Shown here: positions 51,791 to 60,870 of the stretch, one piece after another | Position numbering within the stretch: position 1 is the first letter of the stretch | How the letters are laid out: the number at the start of each line of letters is the position of its first letter | Assembly (NCBI GenBank): GCA_017746715.1 | Contig: JAGHZQ010000080.1 | Coordinates: 124,001-188,000 of the forward strand | Source: Cyanobacteria bacterium SBLK | GTDB taxonomy: Bacteria; Cyanobacteriota; Cyanobacteriia; Cyanobacteriales; Spirulinaceae | Direction of reading: 5' to 3' | Length of the DNA stretch: 64,000 nucleotides | The notes under the pieces: model-generated | Databases searched by the model: none | What the model saw: only the letters and a program-made list of their open reading frames with translations | Told to the model about the DNA's origin: nothing | Translations under genes and position numbers: made by a program

Positions 51791-52684
51791 TTAATTCGAG
51801 TAACCCGAAGCCACAATCATCGAGCCGATCCCTTCATCGGTAAAGATTTCTAACAGTAGCGCATGAGGAATGCGCCCGTCAATAATATGGGCCGCTTTGA
51901 CCCCTTGAGCCAGCGATCGCACGCAACAATTGACTTTCGGAATCATTCCCCCGCCCACAATTCCCGCATCAATTAATTTTCTGGCCTGTTGAATATCTAA
52001 TTTCGTTAACAACGTTGAAGGGTCTTTATAGTCTTCTAAAATTCCCGCCGTATCCGTTAGCAAAATCATTTTTTCTGCCCCCAATGCCGCCGCAATTTCT
52101 CCCGCAACCGTATCTGCATTAATATTATGAGCCTGTCCTTTTCCATCTGCAGCAACGCTAGAAATAACGGGAACATAACCTTTTTCGGTTAGGGTTTCAA
52201 TGACTTTTATATCGATGTTGCTGACTTCTCCTACAAAACCAATGCCTTCTTGACCGACATGGCGGGCGGTAATTAAGTTACCATCTTTGCCGCACAAACC
52301 TACCGCAGAACCGCCAGCCTGATTGATGAGGGCAACAATTTCTTTATTGACTCGTCCCACCAATACCATTTCGACCACATCCATTGTCGGAGCGTCAGTC
52401 ACGCGCAACCCATCTTTAAATTGGGGTTCGATACCGATTTTACCCAACCAAGTGTTAATTTCGGGACCGCCGCCGTGAACGACGACGGGACGAACCCCCA
52501 CGCAAGATAAAAACACGATATCGCGAATCACTCTTTCTTTCAAGTGAGAATCTTTCATCGCCGCCCCACCGTATTTAACCACTACGGTTCGTCCGGCAAA
52601 CTTTTGAATATAGGGAAGTGCTTCGCTTAAAACTCGTACTCGCGTTGCGCCAGTTTCCTTGATGTATTCGCTTTCGCCTTTCAT
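51791..52684 (-). CDS. argB: acetylglutamate kinase
   Basis: 297 residues from the ATG at 52684, the usual length. A longer frame to 52882 would add a hydrophobic stretch and is rejected. Motifs are VVVKYGGAAMKD, VVHGGGPEIN, VGLCGKDGNLITA, NINADTVAGEIAAALGA, LTDTAGIL and GGMIPKVNCC. It phosphorylates N-acetylglutamate in arginine synthesis. The N-terminal helix upstream of the core (YIKETGATRVRVLSEALPYIQKF) is the form seen in arginine-sensitive, PII-regulated kinases of cyanobacteria, so PII control is likely (inference from family). Confidence 0.95.
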   Translation of the reverse strand: MKGESEYIKETGATRVRVLSEALPYIQKFAGRTVVVKYGGAAMKDSHLKERVIRDIVFLSCVGVRPVVVHGGGPEINTWLGKIGIEPQFKDGLRVTDAPTMDVVEMVLVGRVNKEIVALINQAGGSAVGLCGKDGNLITARHVGQEGIGFVGEVSNIDIKVIETLTEKGYVPVISSVAADGKGQAHNINADTVAGEIAAALGAEKMILLTDTAGILEDYKDPSTLLTKLDIQQARKLIDAGIVGGGMIPKVNCCVRSLAQGVKAAHIIDGRIPHALLLEIFTDEGIGSMIVASGYSN

Positions 52685-52845
52685 AAAATTTGTTTGTGAA
52701 TAACCATAACTAACGACGATTACCAAAAACCATAATATTATTTGGTAAGATTGGATACATTGTTGGGTCAAATCGAAAAAGTGACCGTTCGAGGTTATGG
52801 CGATCGCTCCATACAGGCACGAAACGAGTGGAGACAATCGCCTCT

Positions 52846-54558
52846 TCATCGATCGCTCCTTGGAAGAGGACTGACTCGCCAAGTTTTATCCCCAAACACT
52901 TCCAAAAGCTGGTTGTGATATTGCAATAGAGTTGGACGGTGTCCGACACTAATATAAGAGATTGATAAACTTTGTAACTGTTGATAAAGACTTTGTTCGT
53001 TTTGTATATCTAAAGCACTTGTTGCTTCGTCTAAAATTGCATAAGATGGTTGGATTAGTAACAAACGAGCAAAAGCTACGCGCTGTTGCTCTCCCATTGA
53101 CAATACCCGATCCCAATTTTCAATTGTATCTAAACCAAATCTTTCAGCTAAATTGGGTAAATTAACTCGGTTGAGTACTCGATAAATTTCTTCATCAGAT
53201 ATATTGAGGTCAATACGCGGATATACGAGTTGAGCCCGTAAAGAACCCAAGATCGTATAAGGATGTTGAGGTAAGAAAAGAATCCGTTCTAATTTTGGCC
53301 GATAGATTGCCCCAGTTCCAGAATTCCACAAACCGGCGATCGCTCGCAAAATAGAACTTTTCCCGCCACCACTCGCTCCCATAATTAAGAGTCCTTCTCG
53401 GGGTTGTACCTCCACAGATAAATTTTTAACTAAAGTTCTTTGGTAATTAGGCGTTTGCAAGGTCAAATGCTGTAGGCGCAAACGGGAATCTTCGATCGTA
53501 TCGACTGTTCTACTTCCTTCTACGGGCGATACTTTTGAGTCTTCTAGAACTTTGGAAAAACTCTCTAAACGTTCGATTCCTGCTATAAAAGCAGTCAGAG
53601 ACTCAAACATATTAACGATGATGTTCAAGGATCTAAATACCTTTCTAAACGCTCCACCAACTTCTTGCAATGCTCCAACTTCCAGCCCTGTTTCCCCTGC
53701 CAAAATTCTCGGACCGATCGCGAGAGCGGGTAAAATCCAAGTCATATAATCATATATATTTTGAAAAACGTCTAAATTTCTCTCCCAAGCAATTACTTTA
53801 TTGTAAATTGTCAAAACGGGAGTAAATATCTGTTTAATGCAGTTCAATTCTCTATTTGCACCGTAATAAAAAGCAATTGATTCGGCATTCTCTCGAATTC
53901 TCACTAAGCCAAAGCGAAAATTTGCCTCGAGTTTCAGTTGTTCTTTTTTGAGCGGGACCAAAATTTCACCAAACCCAATGGTTGTAATTAGCATCCCTGC
54001 TACAGAATATACCACCAAAATTACAACCAATAATTTTGATTTTCCCCAAAGTACGATTGCAAAAGCAATTAGATTAAAAAATGACCTTGTAAACTGCCTA
54101 AATATACTTATAGAACGATGACAAAATTCTTTAATATCCTCGGCAATTCGTTGATCTGGATTGTCAATTTCTAGATTGAAGGTATCGATTTTATAAAAAA
54201 AATTATTTTTGAAGTATCGATCTAAATAAAATTGAGTGAGCCATTCTCGGGAATACAGGCGAATTTTATCTTCTACATACTGCCAAGTAGAAACCGTCAG
54301 CGCTAACAAAATAGAAGCCCCTGCATAGAGCAATACAGATTGCCAGAACCTCCTTGCATCGAGATTTACTAAAGCGGAAACTAATTCTCCTTGTTGTTTC
54401 AGTTGATTGACTGCGATGGTTGAATCTAAGCTGAGAAAAACAAGTAACAATCCCAGCAAACCGATTGCTCTCCATTTTTCTGTAGAATCCCACCAATATA
54501 GTTTAGCAATTGCCCAAAAACTTTGCAAAGCGCGGAAATTCAGTGTTATCTTTCTCAT
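52846..54558 (-). CDS. ABC transporter, fused permease-ATPase (SbmA/BacA/YddA-like)
   Basis: 570 residues. The N-terminal 330 residues contain six membrane helices and the REWLTQFYLDRYF and NPDQRIAEDIKEF motifs of the SbmA/BacA-like membrane domain. The ATPase part has GASGGGKSSILRA (Walker A), LSMGEQQRVAFARLL (signature), YAILDEATSALD (Walker B) and SVGHRPTL with the switch His. Family members move peptides, cobalamin or very-long-chain acyl compounds; the substrate here is unknown. Monocistronic by position, divergent from uvrB. Confidence 0.88.
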   Translation of the reverse strand: MRKITLNFRALQSFWAIAKLYWWDSTEKWRAIGLLGLLLVFLSLDSTIAVNQLKQQGELVSALVNLDARRFWQSVLLYAGASILLALTVSTWQYVEDKIRLYSREWLTQFYLDRYFKNNFFYKIDTFNLEIDNPDQRIAEDIKEFCHRSISIFRQFTRSFFNLIAFAIVLWGKSKLLVVILVVYSVAGMLITTIGFGEILVPLKKEQLKLEANFRFGLVRIRENAESIAFYYGANRELNCIKQIFTPVLTIYNKVIAWERNLDVFQNIYDYMTWILPALAIGPRILAGETGLEVGALQEVGGAFRKVFRSLNIIVNMFESLTAFIAGIERLESFSKVLEDSKVSPVEGSRTVDTIEDSRLRLQHLTLQTPNYQRTLVKNLSVEVQPREGLLIMGASGGGKSSILRAIAGLWNSGTGAIYRPKLERILFLPQHPYTILGSLRAQLVYPRIDLNISDEEIYRVLNRVNLPNLAERFGLDTIENWDRVLSMGEQQRVAFARLLLIQPSYAILDEATSALDIQNEQSLYQQLQSLSISYISVGHRPTLLQYHNQLLEVFGDKTWRVSPLPRSDR

Positions 54559-54881
54559 GGGGGATATTTTTCCACTGTAAAGCCGTTAGAGACCGTTTAC
54601 AAAAAAATATAAAAGAAAAGCAAGGAAAATTCAAACAAGAGATAAAAGAAGAAAAAGTTTGATTAAAGGAGAGAAAAGTGCAAAATGATGCGCCGAGCTT
54701 CTCCCACAGACATTCTCACGATGTACCTCCTTGGAAAACAGGATCGAGTTATTTTCGGAAATAGCAGAGAAGCGGAGGGGGAGAACAGTCAATCTCTCGT
54801 TGTACTCGATCGATAGGGTTCGCGATAGTATTTTTGTATGTTACGATGGAGGACTACCTCAACCGTTCGCTATTCTTTGCA

Positions 54882-56885
54882 ATGACTTTTCATCTCAAAG
54901 CACCCTTTGAACCCACTGGAGACCAACCCAGAGCGATCGCGGAACTGACTCAAAGCATTCGCGAAGGCAATCAAATGCAAACCCTTCTCGGTGCTACGGG
55001 AACGGGTAAAACGCTCACCATTGCCCATGTTATCGCCAATATGGGAAAACCTACTCTCGTCCTCGCTCATAATAAAACCTTAGCCGCCCAATTATGTAAC
55101 GAATTGCGGCAATTTTTCCCCGATAATGCGGTAGAATATTTTATTAGTTATTATGATTACTATCAACCCGAGGCATATATTCCCGTTAGCGATACTTATA
55201 TTGAAAAAACCGCTTCGATTAACGATGAAATTGATATGTTGCGACACTCGGCGACGCGATCGCTATTCGAACGCAAAGATGTTATTGTTGTTGCTTCTAT
55301 TAGTTGTATTTATGGTTTAGGGATTGCTTCAGAATATCTCAAAGCTGCCATTCCTTTAAAAATGGGAGAAGAAACCAATCAGCGCAAACTTTTACGAGAT
55401 TTAGTATCCGTTCAATACAGGCGCAACGATACCGAACTCAAGCGGGGTAATTTTCGCCTCAAAGGGGATGTTTTAGAAATCGTTCCCGCTTATGAAGATC
55501 GCGTGATTCGCTTGGAGTTTTTTGGCGATGAAATCGATGCCATTCGCTATCTCGATCCCGTGACAGGGGATATTTTGCAAACTTTACCTCAACTCAATAT
55601 TTATCCTGCGCGTCACTTCGTCACTCCAGAGGAACAATTAGAAATTGCCTGTCAGGATATTAAGGATGAATTAGAAGGACAATTGGAAGGACTAAAAAAG
55701 CGAGAAAAACTTCTCGAAGCACAGCGACTCGAACAGCGAACTCGCTACGATTTAGAAATGCTGCAAGAGGTAGGATATTGCAACGGAGTCGAAAATTATT
55801 CCCGACATTTAGCGCGGAGAAATGCTGGAGAGCCACCGGAATGTTTGGTGGATTATTTTCCCAAAGATTGGCTGTTAGTTGTGGATGAATCCCATGTCAC
55901 CGTGCCGCAAATTCGCGGGATGTATAATGGCGATCGCTCTCGCAAACAGGTATTAATCGAACATGGTTTTCGCCTTCCCAGTGCTGCGGACAATCGTCCC
56001 TTAAAAGCAGATGAATTCTGGGATAAAGTCAATCAATGTATTTTCGTTTCTGCAACTCCGGGGAATTGGGAAATCGAACTGTCTGGCGATCGCGTTATCG
56101 AACAAATTATTCGTCCTACTGGAGTCATCGATCCAGAGATTTTCGTGCGTCCGACAACGGGACAGGTAGACGATCTTTTAGGAGAAATTAAAGATAGAGT
56201 TGCACTAAAAGAGCGGGTTTTAATCACGACATTAACAAAGCGAATGGCAGAAGATTTAACCGAATATTTTGACGAGAGAGAAATTAAAGTTCGCTATTTA
56301 CATTCTGAGATTCAATCCATCCAACGCATCGAAATTTTACAAGATTTACGAAAAGGGGTTTTTGATGTTTTAATTGGGGTCAATTTATTGCGGGAAGGAT
56401 TGGATTTACCGGAAGTCTCTCTCGTAGCAATTATGGATGCAGATAAAGAGGGTTTTTTGAGAGCAGAGCGATCGCTCATTCAAACTATCGGAAGAGCTGC
56501 AAGAAATGTTCGCGGACAGGCGATTTTATATGCCGATAATCTCACGGATAGCATGAAAAAAGCGATCGATGAAACGGAACGCCGTCGAGGTATTCAAATG
56601 GCTTATAATAAGACCCATAACATTACCCCCAAATCCATTTCCAAACAATCCGATAATGCAATTTTGTCTTTCTTAGATATTTCTCGCCGTTTGAATGCAC
56701 GAGAATTAGAGCAAGTTTACGAATATAAAGATGATATTCCTTTAGAAAAAGTCCCCGATATTATCAAACAATTAGAAGAACAGATGAAAGAAGCGGCGAA
56801 AAAATTAGAGTTTGAAGAAGCAGCAACCTATCGCGATCGCATTAAAAATCTCCGCGATCGCTTACTGGGTCATCATCGATCGTAA
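54882..56885 (+). CDS. uvrB: excinuclease ABC subunit B
   Basis: 667 residues from the ATG at 54882, matching the typical UvrB start (FHLKAPFEPTGDQPRAI); a frame from 54834 adds 16 residues. Motifs are LLGATGTGKT (Walker A), the beta-hairpin YYDYYQPEAYIP, DESHVT (Walker B), SATPGNWE, LTKRMAEDLTEYF and QTIGRAARN, with the C-terminal UVR segment IKQLEEQMKEAAKKLEFEEAA (part). Nucleotide excision repair. A weak match to the cyanobacterial LexA pattern (AGTATTTTTGTAT, 54827-54839) lies upstream, with two mismatches to the RGTACnnnDGTWCB form. Confidence 0.95.
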   Translation: MTFHLKAPFEPTGDQPRAIAELTQSIREGNQMQTLLGATGTGKTLTIAHVIANMGKPTLVLAHNKTLAAQLCNELRQFFPDNAVEYFISYYDYYQPEAYIPVSDTYIEKTASINDEIDMLRHSATRSLFERKDVIVVASISCIYGLGIASEYLKAAIPLKMGEETNQRKLLRDLVSVQYRRNDTELKRGNFRLKGDVLEIVPAYEDRVIRLEFFGDEIDAIRYLDPVTGDILQTLPQLNIYPARHFVTPEEQLEIACQDIKDELEGQLEGLKKREKLLEAQRLEQRTRYDLEMLQEVGYCNGVENYSRHLARRNAGEPPECLVDYFPKDWLLVVDESHVTVPQIRGMYNGDRSRKQVLIEHGFRLPSAADNRPLKADEFWDKVNQCIFVSATPGNWEIELSGDRVIEQIIRPTGVIDPEIFVRPTTGQVDDLLGEIKDRVALKERVLITTLTKRMAEDLTEYFDEREIKVRYLHSEIQSIQRIEILQDLRKGVFDVLIGVNLLREGLDLPEVSLVAIMDADKEGFLRAERSLIQTIGRAARNVRGQAILYADNLTDSMKKAIDETERRRGIQMAYNKTHNITPKSISKQSDNAILSFLDISRRLNARELEQVYEYKDDIPLEKVPDIIKQLEEQMKEAAKKLEFEEAATYRDRIKNLRDRLLGHHRS

Positions 56886-57034
56886 AATTCTCTAATTCTA
56901 GGGAAAAGAGATAAAAATGTTCGGCATTCGTCCTGATTTTGCCAGTCGCCTTATTTTACCAGTCATTGTTCTCAATGCTTTCTTGAGAAATATTCTCAAA
57001 AAAGCATTGAACTATCATTTCAATCCGGGAATTG

Positions 57035-58279
57035 CTAATTGAGTATAAATTGGAGTTGTGTCATTGTTTCAATTGTTGCGCGATCGCTTTCTTTTTCCCG
57101 CAGCATGGCAATTAAACATCGACCTAAATGATAAGCTAGATTAACGGGAACGGCGTTGCCAATTTGTCGATATTGAGTGCTGAGAGAACCCGTAAATTGC
57201 CACTCGTCGGGAAAGGTTTGAATGCGAGCATATTCTCTCACGGTTAATGGTCTGGTTTCCTCGGGATGGCATCTTTCGGTTTGAGTTTGTGCGGGAGAGC
57301 AAGTTACTGTTAATGCAGGTTCGTCCCAAGACAGTCTTTTCGCAAAACCCGTTCTTCCACCACCTTTATAATAACTGTTTTTCATGTACTCTTTTTGAAT
57401 TTCAACAGGTAAATCTCGCCAATTTCCTCCCGGTGGCACTAATTCCATAATCTCTTTTTTGCGGGTTTTATATTCAGTTCCTTGGGATACAGGACAATTT
57501 TTAAAAGCGTCTCGTAGGGGAATTGTATAATTTCTTTCTTGGGGAAAAATCCCTCGCATTGCTAAATCTTTTCGCGTGGCAATAATAATGACTCTTTCTC
57601 GTTTTTGCGGTACGTCTAAAAACTGCGCGCTTAGAACTTCATAAGCAGTATTGTAACCTAAGTCTTGCAAAACTCTCAGCATCGTTGCCAAAGTTTGTCC
57701 TTTTTGATGACTGAGTAAACCGCGTACATTTTCTGCGATCGCAATTTTCGGACGAACTTCTGACAAACAGCGCGCAAATTCAAAAAATAGCGTGCCTCGC
57801 GTGTCTTCAAACCCCTTACCATGTCCGGCATAACTAAAGGCTTGACAGGGAAATCCTCCGGCGATAATATCAATGCGATCGCGGTATTCTCTAAAATCAA
57901 CATTGGCAACATCATCGCAAACAATTTTCCAATTGGGTCGATTTATTTTGAGAGTATTAAGACAATTGCGATCGATTTCAACTAATAATTCAGTTTGCAA
58001 GCCTGCGTTTTCTAGTCCTAATGCCATCCCGCCACAGCCTGCAAATAATTCAATCACATTAAAGGAGGTGATTTCTTGAGATTTTAGGATTTTATAATTA
58101 TTTTTTGAGTCAGTCAGATCGCTTTTACTTTGCAGTTCTTGCAGTTCTTCGAGATTAAATACCTTTTGTCCTTTAGATATTTTTTTACTTTTAATGAGTT
58201 TCTTCTTTTCCCATTGTTTTATCGTCGTAGGAAATACTCCTAATACTTGTGCGGCATTTTTGAGCGTTAGCATTTTCAT
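57035..58279 (-). CDS. DNA (cytosine-5-)-methyltransferase with N-terminal HTH
   Basis: 414 residues. Residues 1-50 resemble a MerR-type helix-turn-helix (LTLKNAAQVLGVFPTTIKQW). The catalytic part has motif I FAGCGGMALGLENAG, motif IV GGFPCQAFSYAG with the catalytic Cys, motif VI IAENVRGLL, motif VIII QKRERVIII and the target-recognition region, closing with IGNAVPVNLAYHLG (motif X). It methylates the C5 of cytosine at an unknown site. No endonuclease is clearly identified next to it; the Panacea-domain gene upstream is the only close neighbour. The HTH may let the enzyme repress its own gene, as in several type II systems. Confidence 0.9.
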   Translation of the reverse strand: MKMLTLKNAAQVLGVFPTTIKQWEKKKLIKSKKISKGQKVFNLEELQELQSKSDLTDSKNNYKILKSQEITSFNVIELFAGCGGMALGLENAGLQTELLVEIDRNCLNTLKINRPNWKIVCDDVANVDFREYRDRIDIIAGGFPCQAFSYAGHGKGFEDTRGTLFFEFARCLSEVRPKIAIAENVRGLLSHQKGQTLATMLRVLQDLGYNTAYEVLSAQFLDVPQKRERVIIIATRKDLAMRGIFPQERNYTIPLRDAFKNCPVSQGTEYKTRKKEIMELVPPGGNWRDLPVEIQKEYMKNSYYKGGGRTGFAKRLSWDEPALTVTCSPAQTQTERCHPEETRPLTVREYARIQTFPDEWQFTGSLSTQYRQIGNAVPVNLAYHLGRCLIAMLREKESDRATIETMTQLQFILN

Positions 58280-58607
58280 TAATCAAAACTATTTGAACAC
58301 CAGTTCTATTACCTATTTTTAATATTATAACTAATAAAATTTTGGAAGTGTTAGAATTAAGTTTAATACTTTTTTGTATTGTATTTAATCTGTTGTTCAA
58401 TCTTCTTTACAGTCTTTTATTCTAATTTTGTGAATTTCTTCCAAAACTGGGTAGGCATCAACTGCATCAAGGATGGATTGTTGTGCAGCAATACTAATAA
58501 TTTCTTGTGATTGTGTTAATTCAGAGATATTAAAAGGAAATATATCGCGACAATCAACAAAAGAATCATAACATAGAAAATTATTCTGACTGACTAATAT
58601 TTGAGAT

Positions 58608-58955
58608 TCACAAGTTTTTATTGCTATTTCGGCAAGGTTTAACGCGATAAGAAAACCCTACATGAAATGCAGAATTTGCTATCTCAAAGATTTCAGGACC
58701 TAAGGAATATAGATACGATTTATTTGCATCTCTAACATTTTTCAGTAAGTCATACACTCCACTGGGGACGGGTCCATTTTTCATTGCAATATAGCGATCG
58801 CCACAAATGAAGCGTCCGTATTTTTCTAAGTGTTTTCGATCTGCAAAATACATCACTTTAGAGATGTGCAGAAATGTCGGCTCTGTACCATGTTTAATGA
58901 TATAGAGAATTGCTTCAATTCCTTTCTCTGCATTAAAAATAAATGGGTGTTTCAT
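58608..58955 (-). CDS. Panacea/SocA-domain protein, probably frameshifted at its 3' end
   Basis: 115 residues. IEAILYIIKHGTEPTFLHISKVMYFADR and GRFICGDRYIAMKNGPVPSGVYDLLK are the Panacea (SocA antitoxin-like, DUF4065) pattern, found in toxin-antitoxin and phage-linked proteins. The frame stops at 58608. Removing one T from the TTTT run near 58664 would switch to a frame that stays open to 58397 (ending VLEEIHKIRIKDCKED), so the gene may have had about 185 residues. It lies upstream of the methyltransferase on the same strand, about 330 bases away. No toxin gene was recognised. Confidence 0.65.
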   Translation of the reverse strand: MKHPFIFNAEKGIEAILYIIKHGTEPTFLHISKVMYFADRKHLEKYGRFICGDRYIAMKNGPVPSGVYDLLKNVRDANKSYLYSLGPEIFEIANSAFHVGFSYRVKPCRNSNKNL

Positions 58956-59021
58956 GATTAAACTCCCAAATCATTAGTATTTCTATTTCTAATGTTAGCA
59001 TTTTTGAATCGTAACAATCGA

Positions 59022-59053
59022 AAAAAAACGAGCTATCTTGTGTTTAGCTCGTC
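59022..59053 (-). terminator. Rho-independent terminator of the thrC-moaD transcript
   Basis: ACGAGCTA (59029-59036) pairs with TAGCTCGT (59046-59053). On the minus strand the stem is followed by a run of eight T (complement of A at 59022-59029). It starts 22 bases after the MoaD-like stop codon. Confidence 0.85.
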
Positions 59054-59075
59054 CTTTATTACGTTTTCACAAATC

Positions 59076-59351
59076 TCAACCTCCAGCAACAGCAGGAACG
59101 ATACTCACTTCATCCCCATCGCTCAAGGCTGTATTTTCGTTATCCATAAAGCGAATATCTTCGCTATTAACGTAGAAATTAATAAAGCGGCGGGGTTTCC
59201 CCGACTCATCGCAAATCTTTTCTTTAATGCCGGGGTAACTGGTTTCCAAAGCATCAATTAACTCGATAATATTACCACCGCTAGAGTTAACTATTGCTTT
59301 ATGGTCGGTGTACTTCTGCAAAGGAGTTGGAACTAATACTTTAACAGTCAT
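59076..59351 (-). CDS. MoaD/ThiS-like sulfur carrier protein
   Basis: 91 residues with a beta-grasp pattern (KVLVPTPLQKYT, IIELIDALETSYPGI, GDEVSIVPAVAGG). It ends in Gly-Gly, the site of thiocarboxylate formation in MoaD, ThiS and CysO. FINFYVNSEDIRF is the usual middle strand. It lies 97 bases after thrC on the same strand and ahead of a strong terminator. MoaD-like proteins that sit with PLP enzymes rather than moa genes, such as CysO with CysM, can act as sulfur donors in amino acid synthesis. A sulfur role linked to the neighbouring enzyme is inference. Confidence 0.85.
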   Translation of the reverse strand: MTVKVLVPTPLQKYTDHKAIVNSSGGNIIELIDALETSYPGIKEKICDESGKPRRFINFYVNSEDIRFMDNENTALSDGDEVSIVPAVAGG

Positions 59352-59393
59352 TTTGTCTTGGGTAATCGGTAATGGGTAATCAGTAATAGGGAG

Positions 59394-59448
59394 AGAGTAA
59401 GGAGTAAGCTATCTTTACTTTTTACTCCTTACTCTTTACTCTTTACTC
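59394..59448 (-). repeat. hairpin with heptamer tandem repeats between thrC and moaD
   Basis: AGAGTAAGGAGTAA (59394-59407) is the exact reverse complement of TTACTCCTTACTCT (59422-59435). From 59421 the sequence is also four near-identical heptamers of the type TTTACTC, a cyanobacterial STRR-like repeat. The hairpin could attenuate moaD relative to thrC or protect mRNA ends. Confidence 0.5.
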
Positions 59449-60753
59449 TTATACTAAAACTTGCTGCCACTCTGCACGATCCAAAGTTTGCGCTCGCTCC
59501 CAAGCGCGCTCGAAACTGTCGAGTTTGGCTTCAATGGTGAGGGGTTCGCCGATATAACCTTGAACGGCTTCTTGGGTTTTCAAGCCATTGCCGGTAATAT
59601 AAACCACCGTAGTTTCTTCGGGATCGATTTTCCCTTCTTCTGCCAATTTTTTCAGGACTGCAATGGTAGTACCGCCAGCCGTTTCTGTAAAGATACCTTC
59701 GGTTTCTGCCAATAATTTAATCCCTTCAATGATTTCGGGATCCGTGACAGATTCAATGTAACCATTGGTTTTCCGTGCTTGTTCCACGGCATAAACCCCA
59801 TCTGCCGGATTGCCGATCGCAATAGACTTAGCAACAGTATTCGGCTTAACGGGGGCAATAAAATCTCGACCTTCTTTAAAGGCTTGTGCGACGGGAGAAC
59901 AGCCTTCTGCTTGAGCACCACTGCAACGCACGGGTTTATCTTCCACCAAACCCACCTTAACAAATTCTTGGAAACCCTTATAAATCTTGGTGTAGAGAGA
60001 ACCCGAAGCAATAGGCGCGACGATATGATCCGGTAACTTCCAGCCCAATTGTTCGGCGACTTCAAAAGCGAGGGTTTTAGAGCCTTCCGAATAGTAAGGA
60101 CGTAAATTAATATTCACAAATCCCCAACCATAAGTATTCGCAACTTCCGAACAGAGGCGATTCACTTGGTCGTAATTGCCTTTCACTGCCATCACCGTGG
60201 GATTGTAAATTAAGGTACCCAATACCTTACCCGCTTCCAAATCCGCCGGAATGAACACGCAACATTCCAGCCCTGCATGAGCCGCGATCGCCGCCGTAGA
60301 GTTGGCTAAATTCCCGGTACTGGCGCAAGAGACTGTCGTAAATCCTAGTTCCCGAGCGCGGGTCAATGCTACCGAAACCACTCTATCTTTGAAACTGAGG
60401 GTGGGCATATTCACCGCGTCATTTTTAATGTAAAGATTTTTTAAACCCAAACGGCGGGCCAAACGAGTCGATCGCACCAAAGGAGTCATTCCCGTACCGA
60501 CATCAATAACATTATCCGTCGCAACGGGTAGAAAAGGACGATAGCGCCAAATGGAATTCGGACCTGCTGAAATACTTTCCCGGCTGACTTGACGGCGAAT
60601 GGCATCGTAATCGTATTTAACCTCTAATGGTGCGAAAGTATTTTCGCAAATATTGATGGGGAGCAAGTCGTATTCATAGTCCCCCTCTTTGGACACTAGC
60701 TTAGTAAAAGTAGCGGCTTGGCTCTGAGGTTGAGTGGCGATCGCCTGAGTCAT
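59449..60753 (-). CDS. thrC: threonine synthase
   Basis: 434 residues from the ATG at 60753, which has AGGAG 8 bases upstream; an earlier start at 60777 is not needed. PLP-enzyme motifs are MPTLSFKDRVVSVAL with the PLP Lys, SCASTGNLANSTAAIAAHAG, PIASGSLYTKI, GNPADGVYAVEQA and TETAGGTTIAVLKKL. It converts O-phosphohomoserine to threonine. The neighbour is a MoaD-like sulfur carrier, and a near-perfect IscR-type palindrome lies about 66-90 bases upstream of the start, both unusual for a plain threonine gene. Confidence 0.93.
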   Translation of the reverse strand: MTQAIATQPQSQAATFTKLVSKEGDYEYDLLPINICENTFAPLEVKYDYDAIRRQVSRESISAGPNSIWRYRPFLPVATDNVIDVGTGMTPLVRSTRLARRLGLKNLYIKNDAVNMPTLSFKDRVVSVALTRARELGFTTVSCASTGNLANSTAAIAAHAGLECCVFIPADLEAGKVLGTLIYNPTVMAVKGNYDQVNRLCSEVANTYGWGFVNINLRPYYSEGSKTLAFEVAEQLGWKLPDHIVAPIASGSLYTKIYKGFQEFVKVGLVEDKPVRCSGAQAEGCSPVAQAFKEGRDFIAPVKPNTVAKSIAIGNPADGVYAVEQARKTNGYIESVTDPEIIEGIKLLAETEGIFTETAGGTTIAVLKKLAEEGKIDPEETTVVYITGNGLKTQEAVQGYIGEPLTIEAKLDSFERAWERAQTLDRAEWQQVLV

Positions 60754-60818
60754 GGGATTTTCTCCTTCTGTTCGCAAGTTGAAAAAAACTTAGCACATCT
60801 TAAAAAACCCTGTCAAAT

Positions 60819-60843
60819 ATACCCGACTAAATTAGTCGGGATT
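60819..60843. promoter_or_regulatory. IscR type-1-like palindrome (Rrf2-family operator) upstream of thrC
   Basis: ATACCCGACTAAATTAGTCGGGATT (read here as two parts: ATACCCGACTAA then ATTAGTCGGGATT). The core CCCGACTAA-A-TTAGTCGGG is a perfect 9-base inverted repeat. It agrees with the E. coli IscR type-1 consensus ATASYYGACTRW... YAGTCRRSTAT at 23 of 25 positions. It lies in the divergent spacer between thrC and the mannosyltransferase-like gene, 28 bases from the latter's start, so it could control either. Confidence 0.6.
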
Positions 60844-60870
60844 AAAAATGGCAAGGATGAAGGATAAAGT

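Noticed and set aside
52685..52740. NtcA site (GTA-N8-TAC) upstream of argB
   Set aside because: Only GTA-N8-TAG was found, without a well-placed -10 box.
52685..52882. 66-residue N-terminal extension of argB
   Set aside because: Hydrophobic and overlapping the ABC transporter 3' end; the ATG at 52684 gives the normal length.
54823..54840. LexA box in front of uvrB
   Set aside because: Two mismatches at conserved C positions; too weak for a separate feature.
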